NCBI GenBank assembly: GCA_934630375.1
Contig: CAKTVQ010000007.1
Coordinates: 6,586-70,585, forward strand
Length of the DNA stretch: 64,000 bases
Direction of reading: 5' to 3'
DNA from: an uncultured Collinsella sp.
Lineage (GTDB): Bacteria > Actinomycetota > Coriobacteriia > Coriobacteriales > Coriobacteriaceae
Below, piece by piece: positions 8,192 to 16,085 of the stretch. Position 1 is the stretch's first letter, and the number at the start of each line of letters is the position of its first letter. The translations under genes were made by a program, and so were the position numbers. The notes below the pieces were generated by a model that worked only from the letters and a program-made list of their open reading frames with translations, ran no database searches and was not told the DNA's origin.

Positions 8192-8402
8192 GCATAGAAC
8201 GGGTGCAAAAACAGGGTTTTTGACACGTTTTATGCATTCGAGTTGTGGAAAACTCCTGTTGAGAGGATGTGAGTTTTACGCAATTGACGTGCGCCTTTTG
8301 AGTAAAACCGCAGGTCGCGATCTGCTCGGGGTACTATGCAGCGCGATCGAATCACACGCAGCTCAAACGCAGCAAAAACGCACTACGGAGGTTTCCAGCT
8401 AC

Positions 8403-9176
8403 ATGAGGATCGATTCACGAAAACCGAAAGCCGCCGCCCTTTCCGCCGCTCTGACCGTGGCGCTATTGGCGGGCGCCGGCGCAACTGATGCCCACGCGGC
8501 AACACTATCCGATACGGTTGGACCTACGCCGTCCGAGACAACGCTGGTGCAGCCCGTTGACTATCGCGGCGATGGTTATGGTTCCATGCAGGAGTGGAAC
8601 GCCTCGATGGAGGCCAAGCGCGATTCCCTTGAGATGCGCGCTCAGATCATTCTAAACATGTATGGTGACTATGCCACCGATGACGAGCGCGCTGTGCTGC
8701 AGGGCTGTATCGACGGTGCGGGTAGCCTGTTGACGATGGGGGAGGTCGACGCGAAGTCGACCGAGCTCGATGAGCTGCGCACTGCGCTTGAGGATGCCAA
8801 GCGCGAAGCGCTCGAGGCTGCCGCCGAGGCGGAGGCTGCCGAGGTCGCCCAGGCTTCGTACTACAACGCCGGTTACACTCCGTCCTACGCGTCTGCCGCG
8901 TCCTACGCGAACGGATCGGGCCTGACGCGCTCTGCGGGTGTTAATAACTACAACGGGCGCCGCGAGACCTATTACAGCAGCAATGTGCTTTATCACTATC
9001 GTACGGGCGAATGGACTCAGGATTCTGAGGGCTTCTGGCGCGATTCCGACGGCTATTACGTTGTTGCCGCGGGCGATATGGCCCAGGGCTCGACCTTTAC
9101 GGGCTCCAAGGGTGATTGCAAGGTCTATGACTCCGGCTGCGCCGCCGGAACCACCGACTACTACACCGGTTGGTAA
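8403..9176 (+). CDS. Secreted coiled-coil protein with short 3D/RlpA-like C-terminus
   Basis: This 257-residue protein has a signal peptide (MRIDSRKPKAAALSAALTVA through AHAA, about 1-36), an acidic N-terminal region and an Ala/Glu-rich coiled coil (about 118-150, AEAEAAEVAQ). A Tyr/Ser/Asn-rich linker follows, then a C-terminal 60 residues with GEWTQDSEGFWRDSDGYYVV and VYDSGCAAGTTDYYTGW. The tail resembles the short 3D/double-psi domains of Gram-positive cell-wall remodelling proteins, but catalytic residues are uncertain. It is probably exported and wall-associated. The ATG at 8403 follows ACGGAGGTTTCC. Confidence 0.65.
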   Translation: MRIDSRKPKAAALSAALTVALLAGAGATDAHAATLSDTVGPTPSETTLVQPVDYRGDGYGSMQEWNASMEAKRDSLEMRAQIILNMYGDYATDDERAVLQGCIDGAGSLLTMGEVDAKSTELDELRTALEDAKREALEAAAEAEAAEVAQASYYNAGYTPSYASAASYANGSGLTRSAGVNNYNGRRETYYSSNVLYHYRTGEWTQDSEGFWRDSDGYYVVAAGDMAQGSTFTGSKGDCKVYDSGCAAGTTDYYTGW

Positions 9177-9206
9177 TCTGCCATCAGAGCAAAATAGGCA
9201 CATGAT

Positions 9207-9257
9207 GGGCGGGCGTCTTTACTGAGCTTTTAGGCAACGTAAAGCCGCCCTTTCTTT
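9207..9257 (+). terminator. Stem-loop terminator after secreted protein gene
   Basis: GGGCGGGCGTCTTTAC at 9207-9222 pairs, with small bulges, with GTAAAGCCGCCC at 9239-9250, followed by TTTCTTT. Confidence 0.7.
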
Positions 9258-9367
9258 ATGTGCGTTTGAGTTAACAGAGCCCTTACCGTGGCGGTACGCT
9301 GGGCGTATGCATGCGGGGCACACTGGTTCATGAGAAATAAGGTCTTTCTCGTGGAGGAAGTGGTCTC

Positions 9368-9574
9368 ATGAACGCTCGAGATATCGCTATCGCCGCCGTC
9401 GCATTGGTACTTGGCTGTCTTGGCCCTACAGCTGCGTTTGTCGCAGGCATGCAGGGCTCGTGCGGGGCTGCTCCTATTGTGGTCGGCGCGCTCATCGCAG
9501 CAGCGCTGCTGGGAAGTGCGGGCGTGACCCTTTGCCGCGATGACGAGGACGAGACGCCGCAGGTGCGGCGCTAG
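9368..9574 (+). CDS. Small two-helix membrane protein, unknown function
   Basis: This 68-residue protein has two hydrophobic helices (about 7-27 and 35-55) separated by a short loop with a cysteine, and a charged tail CRDDEDETPQVRR. The start ATG follows GGAGGAAGTGGTCTC. It sits alone between two terminators. I do not recognise a family; a small inner-membrane protein is all that can be said. Confidence 0.6.
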   Translation: MNARDIAIAAVALVLGCLGPTAAFVAGMQGSCGAAPIVVGALIAAALLGSAGVTLCRDDEDETPQVRR

Positions 9575-9613
9575 CCGTTGTGAAGCTGGTTTTGCCCATA
9601 GATGAAGAAGGAA

Positions 9614-9649
9614 GCCGCCGCAAGGGGAGTGCCCTTTGCGGCGGTTTTT
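9614..9649 (+). terminator. Rho-independent terminator
   Basis: GCCGCCGCAA (from 9614) pairs with TTTGCGGCGGT (to about 9645) around a GGGGAGTGCCC core and runs into TTTTT. It ends the small membrane gene in front of the convergent reductase. Confidence 0.85.
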
Positions 9650-9682
9650 GATATTGAGACTGTTGGATGCGGTGCGGCGGCG

Positions 9683-10597
9683 TTACCAGCTGGCCTCGAT
9701 TTCGCGGATGCGCGAATAGAGCCATTCGTTTTGCGGCACCTGGATACCGTGCTTGGCCGCGAGGCGGCAGATGGTACCCGCAAATTCCTCGACCTCGGTT
9801 CTGCGTTGAGCGATGCGGTCTTGCGCCATCGAGGGCATGCCGGCGGGATCGAGCCCTTTTATGAGACGCACCATCTGCGTCAGGTCTTCCTCGGTGAGCT
9901 CGATGCCCTCGGCATTGGCGACTGCAAGCGTCTCGCGCATGGCGGAGACAAAACTGCGGAGCTGCTCGGAGCCCTGCTCCGTAGCGCTTCCGTAGGTGCC
10001 GCCGTAGGCCATACAGGTCTGGTTGATGCCGTCGTTGAGCATGAGTTTGGCCCACATGCGATGTGCGATGTCGTGCTCGACGGTATGGGCGATGCCGCAA
10101 CGCGTGTAGAGCTCGTCGATGGCGATAACGGTTGCGGGGTCGGTGCCCGCTGCCGCACCAAAGCGGATCTCGCCGGCATTGGTATAGGTGAGCTCCTCGT
10201 TGAGGAATACGGCGTCCATGCCCTGGCAGATACCAAGGACGGTGTGCTCCCAGCCAAAGCGCTCGGCAATCTTCTGCTCGCTCGTGATGCCGTTGCACAG
10301 CGACGCGATCAGCGTGTCGGGTCCCACGACGCTTTCCAGGGTTTTGAGCGCCACATCGAGTCCGGTTGTCTTGACCGTGAGGATGACCAGATCGGCGGGT
10401 GTCGCCTCGCTGGCGCGGACGGACGTGAGATCGCAGGGCTTGCCGTTGACGGTGAGCGTGTCGTTCGCATGGCGCTCAAAGCGAGCGTCGTCCATGACGT
10501 ATTCGACGGCATCGTTGCCGAGTGCCTGGGCGATCATGCTGCCGTAGAGTAGCCCGACGCCGCCCTTGCCGATAAAGGCGACCTTGTTGATCTGCAT
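9683..10597 (-). CDS. Ketopantoate reductase-like protein (ApbA/PanE family)
   Basis: This 304-residue protein begins MQINKVAFIGKGGVGLLYG (a Rossmann GxGxxG for NADPH), has LVILTVKTTGLD and SLCNGITSE in the positions of the ketopantoate reductase core, and has the all-alpha C-terminal domain with HRMWAKLMLNDGINQTCMAYGGTYG (catalytic Lys and Asn). It would reduce 2-dehydropantoate to pantoate for coenzyme A, but the family also contains enzymes for other 2-oxoacids. The start at 10597 is chosen because GGGGAG lies nine bases upstream; the in-frame ATG at 10606 abuts that site. Confidence 0.8.
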   Translation of the reverse strand: MQINKVAFIGKGGVGLLYGSMIAQALGNDAVEYVMDDARFERHANDTLTVNGKPCDLTSVRASEATPADLVILTVKTTGLDVALKTLESVVGPDTLIASLCNGITSEQKIAERFGWEHTVLGICQGMDAVFLNEELTYTNAGEIRFGAAAGTDPATVIAIDELYTRCGIAHTVEHDIAHRMWAKLMLNDGINQTCMAYGGTYGSATEQGSEQLRSFVSAMRETLAVANAEGIELTEEDLTQMVRLIKGLDPAGMPSMAQDRIAQRRTEVEEFAGTICRLAAKHGIQVPQNEWLYSRIREIEASW

Positions 10598-10714
10598 GTG
10601 AATCATCTCCCCATAAAAAGGCGCCCGCGTATGGGGCGCCTGATGGATTGTATGCCGCCGGGCCATGTCGCGTGCACCGGATGGCCGTATTTAGAAGAAC
10701 AAACGCATGGGAAC

Positions 10715-11485
10715 TTATGACGCGGGGCAGACCGCAAAGACACGTGCGGGATATCCGACGCCATCACGCACCTTGGGGAAGGTGCAGAAGATGACGGCGC
10801 CCGTGGCGGGAAGCTCGTCCAGATGGTCCATGACCTCAATCTGGTAACGGTCGACCGAGAGGATGTACTGTTCGCCGGGGTAGGGGTAGGCATCCTCGCG
10901 TGTGGTCACGGTTGCGGGGTCGGTGTCTGCCGGTTCGTGGCCGATGGCACCGATGTTGCGCTCTTCTACAAGCCATTTGATGGCATCGAGGTCCCAGCCG
11001 GGGTAGTGGGGCTGGCCGTCTTCGTCCTTGTTTTCGAGGTCGGCGAGCTTGGACCAGTCGGAGCGGAAGGCGACAAAGGCGTCCTCGGGAATGCGGCCGT
11101 GCTCGTTCTCCCAGGTCTTGAGGTCATCGACGGTCAGAATAAAGTCGGGGTTTGCGGCGCACTCCTCGTGTTTGTCGATGACGCAGAGCGGATGCATAAA
11201 CTCGATAGGTTCGATCTCGCCAAGGGAGCGGCCATCGACATGGAAGTGGCGCGGCGCGTCGACGTGGGTGCCGTACTGCGAGGCGACCGAATACTGGAAG
11301 CAGCGCATGGGCGCGAGCATATCTTCGGGCGTGCCGGGCAGGTAGTCGAAGAGCTTGGTGGACTCAAATGGCTCAAAGCCAAACCAGTGCGGGGTGTCGC
11401 ACGAGAGCGTATGGGTGAGGTCAACCCAGCGATAATCGGTGCTTTTGAGCTGGGATGCGAGGTTCCAAAGGTCGAGCGCGGGCAT
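10715..11485 (-). CDS. Cyclase family protein (kynurenine formamidase-like metal hydrolase)
   Basis: This 256-residue protein carries the family signature SQYGTHVDAPRHFHVDG (about 68-84), in which HxxxxxH-type residues bind metal, after the typical WVDLTHTLSCDTPHW opening. Members hydrolyse amides or lactones, for example N-formylkynurenine or isatin, and are cytoplasmic. No tryptophan-degradation genes accompany it, so the substrate is open. It is transcribed towards the ketopantoate-reductase-like gene, about 120 bases away, and they may form one transcript. Confidence 0.8.
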   Translation of the reverse strand: MPALDLWNLASQLKSTDYRWVDLTHTLSCDTPHWFGFEPFESTKLFDYLPGTPEDMLAPMRCFQYSVASQYGTHVDAPRHFHVDGRSLGEIEPIEFMHPLCVIDKHEECAANPDFILTVDDLKTWENEHGRIPEDAFVAFRSDWSKLADLENKDEDGQPHYPGWDLDAIKWLVEERNIGAIGHEPADTDPATVTTREDAYPYPGEQYILSVDRYQIEVMDHLDELPATGAVIFCTFPKVRDGVGYPARVFAVCPAS

Positions 11486-11648
11486 GGGTGGCTCCTTTCA
11501 TCGGGCTTTTTGCTGATATTAAAGCGGTGCCGTGACAGCTCGATTTCTGCTGCGTTACGATACGTTCTCGATTGCGATTCCACGATGTTTCGGCCGCGTG
11601 ACCATTGTGTTTCGCCTTGCCGGGGCGCTGATGGCGAAGGGAGGGGCC

Positions 11649-12839
11649 GTGCAATACCGCGTTGACCCCAAAAGTGGTAACCGAATATCTGCTCTGGGTC
11701 TGGGCTGCATGAGATTTCCCGGTGCGCCGGGCCATCCGGACGCGAAGACAGCCGATGTCATCATTTCCCGTGCGGTGGAGCAGGGGATTAATTATCTGGA
11801 TACTGCGTATCTCTATCCCGGTAACGAGGCGTGCGTGGGCGCCTCACTTGAGCGCTTGGGGCTGCGCGACCGGGTGTTGCTGGCGACCAAGTTGCCGCAC
11901 GCTTCGTGCAAATGCGCGGAGGATTTCGATCGGTTCTTCGACGAGCAGCTGCGCCGCCTGCAGACCGACCATATCGACTATTACCTTATGCACAACATCA
12001 CCTCGCCTGCGCAGTGGGAGCGCGTGGTGGCGCTGGGCATCGAGGACTGGATCGCGCGCCAAAAGGCCGCGGGGCGTATTCGTCAGATAGGCTTTTCGTA
12101 CCACGGCAGCGCGGCGGACTTCCTTACGATGCTCGATGCGTATGATTGGGATTTTTGCCAAATCCAGTACAACTACGCTGGAGAGCGATATCAGGCGGGA
12201 ACGGCGGGGCTCATGGCCGCCGCCGAGCGAGGTCTCGCGGTGTTTGTGATGGAGCCGCTTTTGGGCGGACGCTTGGCAGGCAAGCTGCCTCCGCGGGCCC
12301 GCGCCGTGCTCGATGACGCTCGTGACCTGCATTTGCGCACTCCTGCCGCCTGGGGCCTTTCGTGGGTGTGGAACCATCCTCAAGTCACGATGCTGCTTTC
12401 GGGCATGACCGATACCGCGCAGGTGGACGAGAACGCGGTGTTGGCCGATCGGGCCCTGCCGGATTCGATGACAGCTACTCAGCTCGATGCCATCGCGCAC
12501 GTGCTGATGGAGTTTGAAAAATCGAACCGTGCGCCCTGCACGGGATGTGGCTACTGCATGCCATGTCCCAAGGGTATCAACATTCCCGGCTGCTTTGCTG
12601 CCTACAACGCGAGCTATGCGCACAGCTGGTTTACGGGGCTGTCGCAATACTTTACGGCGAGTGCGGTGCGCACGAGCGAGCCCAAGCTGGTGAGCAATTG
12701 CGTCAAGTGCGGCAAATGCGCGCGCCACTGCCCGCAGCATATCGATATCCCCGAGCGTCTCGATGACGTGCGCCGACGCTTCCAGCCGGGCCCCGTAACG
12801 GCCATGCTTAAAGTCTTCGGCAAAACACGCTCCTCATGA
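11649..12839 (+). CDS. Aldo/keto reductase with C-terminal [4Fe-4S] ferredoxin domain
   Basis: This 396-residue protein has an aldo/keto reductase barrel beginning MQYRVDPKSGNRISALGLGCMRFPG, with the Asp/Tyr/Lys active-site region (YLDTAYLYPGNE and LLATKLPHASC). A C-terminal iron-sulfur part has CTGCGYCMPCPKGINIPGCF and CVKCGKCARHCPQHIDIPER. This two-part family is common in anaerobes and is thought to couple ferredoxin-type electron transfer to carbonyl reduction. A GTG start at 11649 behind AGGGAGGGGCC fits the family N-terminus; the ATG at 11631 is an alternative. Confidence 0.85.
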   Translation: MQYRVDPKSGNRISALGLGCMRFPGAPGHPDAKTADVIISRAVEQGINYLDTAYLYPGNEACVGASLERLGLRDRVLLATKLPHASCKCAEDFDRFFDEQLRRLQTDHIDYYLMHNITSPAQWERVVALGIEDWIARQKAAGRIRQIGFSYHGSAADFLTMLDAYDWDFCQIQYNYAGERYQAGTAGLMAAAERGLAVFVMEPLLGGRLAGKLPPRARAVLDDARDLHLRTPAAWGLSWVWNHPQVTMLLSGMTDTAQVDENAVLADRALPDSMTATQLDAIAHVLMEFEKSNRAPCTGCGYCMPCPKGINIPGCFAAYNASYAHSWFTGLSQYFTASAVRTSEPKLVSNCVKCGKCARHCPQHIDIPERLDDVRRRFQPGPVTAMLKVFGKTRSS

Positions 12840-12840
12840 C

Positions 12841-12918
12841 CCTTTTATAACTTGCGGTGGAATAGTTCCTGTTTGCGGCAGAATGGGGCTTAAACAGGAA
12901 CTATTTCACCGCAACTGA
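12841..12918 (+). repeat. 78-bp hairpin element, copy 1
   Basis: Arms 12852-12874 and 12892-12914 pair over 23 bp with a single G-U, around a 17-base loop (GCGGCAGAATGGGGCTT). The outer arm TTGCGGTGGAATA and the flank CCTTTTATA are shared with copy 2 at 14001-14077, while the inner arm differs (AGTTCC here) with matching changes on both sides. It ends 12 bases before an ATG, so it can control the downstream oxidoreductase. Confidence 0.75.
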
Positions 12919-12929
12919 AGGGGGCTGTC

Positions 12930-13949
12930 ATGGGCCATCGGGATTCATATGATGATTTGCGCGAGGTTCGTTGGGGCGTTTTGGGCGCTGGGCACATTTC
13001 GCATCGATTTGCATCGTCGCTCAAGGAGGTGGACGGGGCACGGCTTGTGGCTGCCGCCGGTCGCACCCCTTCGCATGTTGAGGAGTTTTGCAGGGCGTTT
13101 TCGATTGAAGCCGCGCACAGTTATGCCACGGCTGACGATAGCGGCGATGCGGCTTATGACGCGCTGATTACCGACCCCGATGTCGACGCAATCTACTTGG
13201 CTCTTCCGCATGGCATGCATACGCGTTGGGCCTGTCGCGCGCTGCGCGCCGGAAAGGCCGTGCTGTGCGAAAAACCGGCCGTTTTGAGTGAGGAAGAGGC
13301 TCTCTCGATTGCCTCCGCCTCTCGCGAGTACGGCGTGCTGTTTATGGAGGCGATGAAGAATCGGTTTTGCCCGATGCGCACTCGCGTGAAGGGTTTGCTT
13401 GCGTCGGGCGAGCTCGGCTGTATCGTCTCGATCGAAAGCGTGCAAAAACTCGATTATGGTGAGCCCCCTTCGAGTTATCTGCTCGATCCGTTGCAGGGTG
13501 GCTGTCTATATGACATGGGCTGCTATGCGGTCGGGTGGTTTGGGGATCTGCTTGCGGGTGCGTGCGATGTTTCGTCTCGTGAAGTTCGCTGGCGTGACGT
13601 ATCGGGCGGCCGCGTGGATTGGGCCGATGAGATCCATATGAGTGTCGGCGGTATACCCATTCATATGGTGTGCGACGGCAAAGCAGCATATGAAAGCCGC
13701 TTAACGATTGCCTGCGAGCGGGGCTCGTTGGAAATCGAGCGCCTCCATCGCCCCGAGCTCGCCCATGTGAAGTATTCCGACGGACGAATGCTCGAAATAA
13801 ATGCCCCGTTTGAGGTCGATGATTTCTACGGCGAAGCTTCGCATGCGACCCAGCTCATCCGGGCGGGGAAACTCGAGAGTCCCGTCATGCCCCTTGCCGC
13901 CACGCAGCGCTGTGCGCAGATCATCGATGCGATTCGCTTGACGCTCTAG
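12930..13949 (+). CDS. Gfo/Idh/MocA family oxidoreductase
   Basis: This 339-residue protein has a Rossmann start RWGVLGAGHISHRFASSL (GxGxIxxxF), the substrate-side signature AIYLALPHGMHTRWA and the catalytic EKP in KAVLCEKPAVLSEEEA. It then has the C-terminal beta-sheet domain. Such enzymes are NAD(P)-dependent sugar or dihydrodiol dehydrogenases. It is not closely similar to the other family member at 3837-4943. The gene lies between two copies of the hairpin element, and its ribosome site (AAGGGGGCTGTC) starts right after copy 1. Confidence 0.85.
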   Translation: MGHRDSYDDLREVRWGVLGAGHISHRFASSLKEVDGARLVAAAGRTPSHVEEFCRAFSIEAAHSYATADDSGDAAYDALITDPDVDAIYLALPHGMHTRWACRALRAGKAVLCEKPAVLSEEEALSIASASREYGVLFMEAMKNRFCPMRTRVKGLLASGELGCIVSIESVQKLDYGEPPSSYLLDPLQGGCLYDMGCYAVGWFGDLLAGACDVSSREVRWRDVSGGRVDWADEIHMSVGGIPIHMVCDGKAAYESRLTIACERGSLEIERLHRPELAHVKYSDGRMLEINAPFEVDDFYGEASHATQLIRAGKLESPVMPLAATQRCAQIIDAIRLTL

Positions 13950-14000
13950 GCTGCGGTACTGGTGCTCAAGGGGGCTCGGCGGACCGTGCCCCTGATGCCC

Positions 14001-14077
14001 CTTTTATATCTTGCGGTGGAATACGGTCTGTTTGCGCCAAAATAAGGCACCAATAGACCGTATTTCACCGCAACTGA
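14001..14077 (+). repeat. 78-bp hairpin element, copy 2
   Basis: Arms 14011-14033 and 14051-14073 pair over 22 bp with two G-U pairs, around a 17-base loop (GCGCCAAAATAAGGCAC) resembling that of copy 1. The inner arm CGGTCTG replaces copy 1's AGTTCCTG with compensating changes opposite. It ends 16 bases before the nfo start codon. Confidence 0.75.
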
Positions 14078-14093
14078 TGAGGGGGAGCTGGAG

Positions 14094-14960
14094 ATGCTGA
14101 CGATCGGGTGTCATCTTTCGACGACGAAGGGCTATCGGGCAATGGGGGAGACGGCGTTGTCCATTGGTGCCAATACCTTTGCGTTCTTTACGCGCAACCC
14201 GCGCGGTGGCAAGGCAAAAGACCTTGACATGGATGACGTGGCGGCTCTGCGCGAGCTTATGGCGCAAAACGACTTTGGACCGCTGGTGGCGCATGCCCCG
14301 TATACCTATAACCCCTGCTCCGCTAAGGAGCGGGCGCGCGAGTTTGCCTTGGAGGCTATGGCGGAAGATTTGCAGCGTCTGGAAGCACTGCCCGGCAACT
14401 ACTACAACTTCCATCCCGGTGCGCATGTGGGACAGGGGGCAGACGCCGGCATTCAGATGATTGTCGACACGCTGTGCCAGGTGATGTTTGAGGGCCAGCA
14501 GACGATGGTATTGCTCGAGACCATGGCGGGTAAGGGCACCGAGGTGGGCCGTAGCTTTGAAGAGCTGGCGTGCATTATCGAGGGCGTTGCCGCCAAGTGT
14601 CCAGAGCTGTCCGATAAACTGGGCGTTTGTTTGGACACCTGCCATGTGAGCGATGCCGGCTACGACATCATCCATGATCTGGACGGCGTACTCGACGAGT
14701 TCGACCGCGTGGTGGGCATCGATCGCCTGCATGCCGTACACATCAACGATTCGAAGAACCCTTGTGGCGCCCATAAAGATCGTCACGAGTGCATCGGCAA
14801 GGGATACCTTGGCAGCGAGGAATTTGGCGGCGGTATGCAGGTTATGCAGAATATTGTATCGAATAGCCGCTTGCGTGCACTTCCATTTATTTTGGAGACG
14901 CCGAACGAACTTGCAGGTTATGCAGCGGAAATTACGCTATTAAGGTCGTTACAGCAGTAA
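14094..14960 (+). CDS. nfo: Endonuclease IV (AP endonuclease)
   Basis: This 288-residue TIM-barrel enzyme cleaves DNA 5' to abasic sites. Zinc ligands and signatures are visible: the start [23 protein letters not shown] (near 65), [11 protein letters not shown] (near 103), [13 protein letters not shown] (near 141), [14 protein letters not shown] (near 180), [26 protein letters not shown] (near 220) and ILETP near 265. Length is normal. The start follows GAGGGGGAGCTGGAG. Its expression may respond to the hairpin directly upstream. Confidence 0.95.
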   Translation: MLTIGCHLSTTKGYRAMGETALSIGANTFAFFTRNPRGGKAKDLDMDDVAALRELMAQNDFGPLVAHAPYTYNPCSAKERAREFALEAMAEDLQRLEALPGNYYNFHPGAHVGQGADAGIQMIVDTLCQVMFEGQQTMVLLETMAGKGTEVGRSFEELACIIEGVAAKCPELSDKLGVCLDTCHVSDAGYDIIHDLDGVLDEFDRVVGIDRLHAVHINDSKNPCGAHKDRHECIGKGYLGSEEFGGGMQVMQNIVSNSRLRALPFILETPNELAGYAAEITLLRSLQQ

Positions 14961-15107
14961 CAACTGTCACAAAGTGGAGTGTTCCATTCACGTTATGGGA
15001 TTGTTTCAATCAGTTTTCTCATTGCAGATTCGTAATTCCGGGTGCATAATAGCCAACAGTTTTTGCAGACCTCTGAATCAAACGGGGTCGCCGGAAGGAG
15101 ACTGATT

Positions 15108-15968
15108 ATGAAGCTCAAGAAGCTTGGCGCATTTGCCGCCACGGGCGCCATGGCGCTCGCCCTCGCACTGACGGGCTGCGGCTCGTCCAACGCCACCTCT
15201 GGTTCCGATGCCGGTTCCAGCAGCTCTGATGACGTGAAGGTCGAGAAGGTCGACGGCTCCAAGGAGTATGCACTCGTCAAGGACGGTACGCTCACCGTCG
15301 GCACCTCTGCCGAGTACGCGCCGTTTGAGTACAAGGATGACAATGGCGACTACCAGGGCTTTGACCTTGAGCTCATCAAGGCTATCGGCGATAAGCTGGG
15401 CCTGGATGTCGAGTACGTCAACAACGACTTTGACACGCTGGTGCCGGGTGTTGCTTCGGGCGCCAAGTATGACGTCTCCATCGCGGCTATCACCGACACG
15501 CCCGAGCGTGAGAAGGAAGTCACTTTCTCCGATTCCTACTACATGGACGATCAGGCTATCGTGACCAAGGTCGATAACACCGACATCACGGCCGACAACT
15601 ACAGCGAGAAGCTCAACAACGCCGACGCTACCATCATCGTCCAGTCTGGCTCGACCGCCGAGGCCTTTGCCCAGGAGAACTTCCCCAAGGCCAAGATCGT
15701 CCCCTACAAGGACGCCACCGAGTGCTTCAGCGCCCTGCAGTCCGATAAGGGCGACGCTGTAGTTACCAACCGCTCCGTTGCCAGCCAGCTGACCGCCGAG
15801 CAGTTCAACACCTGCCAGACCATCAAGCAGATCAGCACCGGCGAGGAGTACGCCATCGCCATCAACCAGGGCAATACTAAGCTCAAGGACGACATCAATC
15901 AGACCATCAAGGACCTGACCGACGACGGTACCGTCGACGCCCTCATGGCTAAGTACAATATCAAGTAA
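15108..15968 (+). CDS. Amino-acid ABC transporter substrate-binding lipoprotein
   Basis: This 286-residue lipoprotein has a signal peptide ending LALTGCGSS (lipidated Cys24), a Ser/Asp linker and a type II polar amino-acid binding domain: LTVGTSAEYAPFEYKDDNGDYQGFDLELI and DVSIAAITDTPEREKEVTFSDSY. The family binds polar amino acids such as cystine, glutamine or arginine; specificity is not decided here. It heads a three-gene cluster with the permease and ATPase. The ATG at 15108 follows GGAAGGAGACTGATT. Confidence 0.9.
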   Translation: MKLKKLGAFAATGAMALALALTGCGSSNATSGSDAGSSSSDDVKVEKVDGSKEYALVKDGTLTVGTSAEYAPFEYKDDNGDYQGFDLELIKAIGDKLGLDVEYVNNDFDTLVPGVASGAKYDVSIAAITDTPEREKEVTFSDSYYMDDQAIVTKVDNTDITADNYSEKLNNADATIIVQSGSTAEAFAQENFPKAKIVPYKDATECFSALQSDKGDAVVTNRSVASQLTAEQFNTCQTIKQISTGEEYAIAINQGNTKLKDDINQTIKDLTDDGTVDALMAKYNIK

Positions 15969-15990
15969 AATAGCTACTTGATTGCGCGCG

Positions 15991-16020
15991 GGCCCTTTCC
16001 GTTTTGCGGAGAGGGCCTTT
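15991..16020 (+). terminator. Intra-operon stem-loop (partial terminator)
   Basis: GGCCCTTTCC (15991-16000) pairs with GGAGAGGGCC (16008-16017, one G-U) and is followed by only three T. It probably reduces transcription beyond the binding-protein gene, giving excess lipoprotein over membrane parts, as is common for such operons. Confidence 0.55.
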
Positions 16021-16085
16021 GCGCTTCTCTTGACGGAAAGCGTTTCCGTCTCTTTTTGCCGGCAACTTCTACGATAGGAGCCACC

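Noticed and set aside
8200..8402. Leader of the secreted protein considered as a cyclic-di-AMP or other riboswitch
   Set aside because: Only one imperfect dyad is present and no conserved riboswitch core sequences could be matched.
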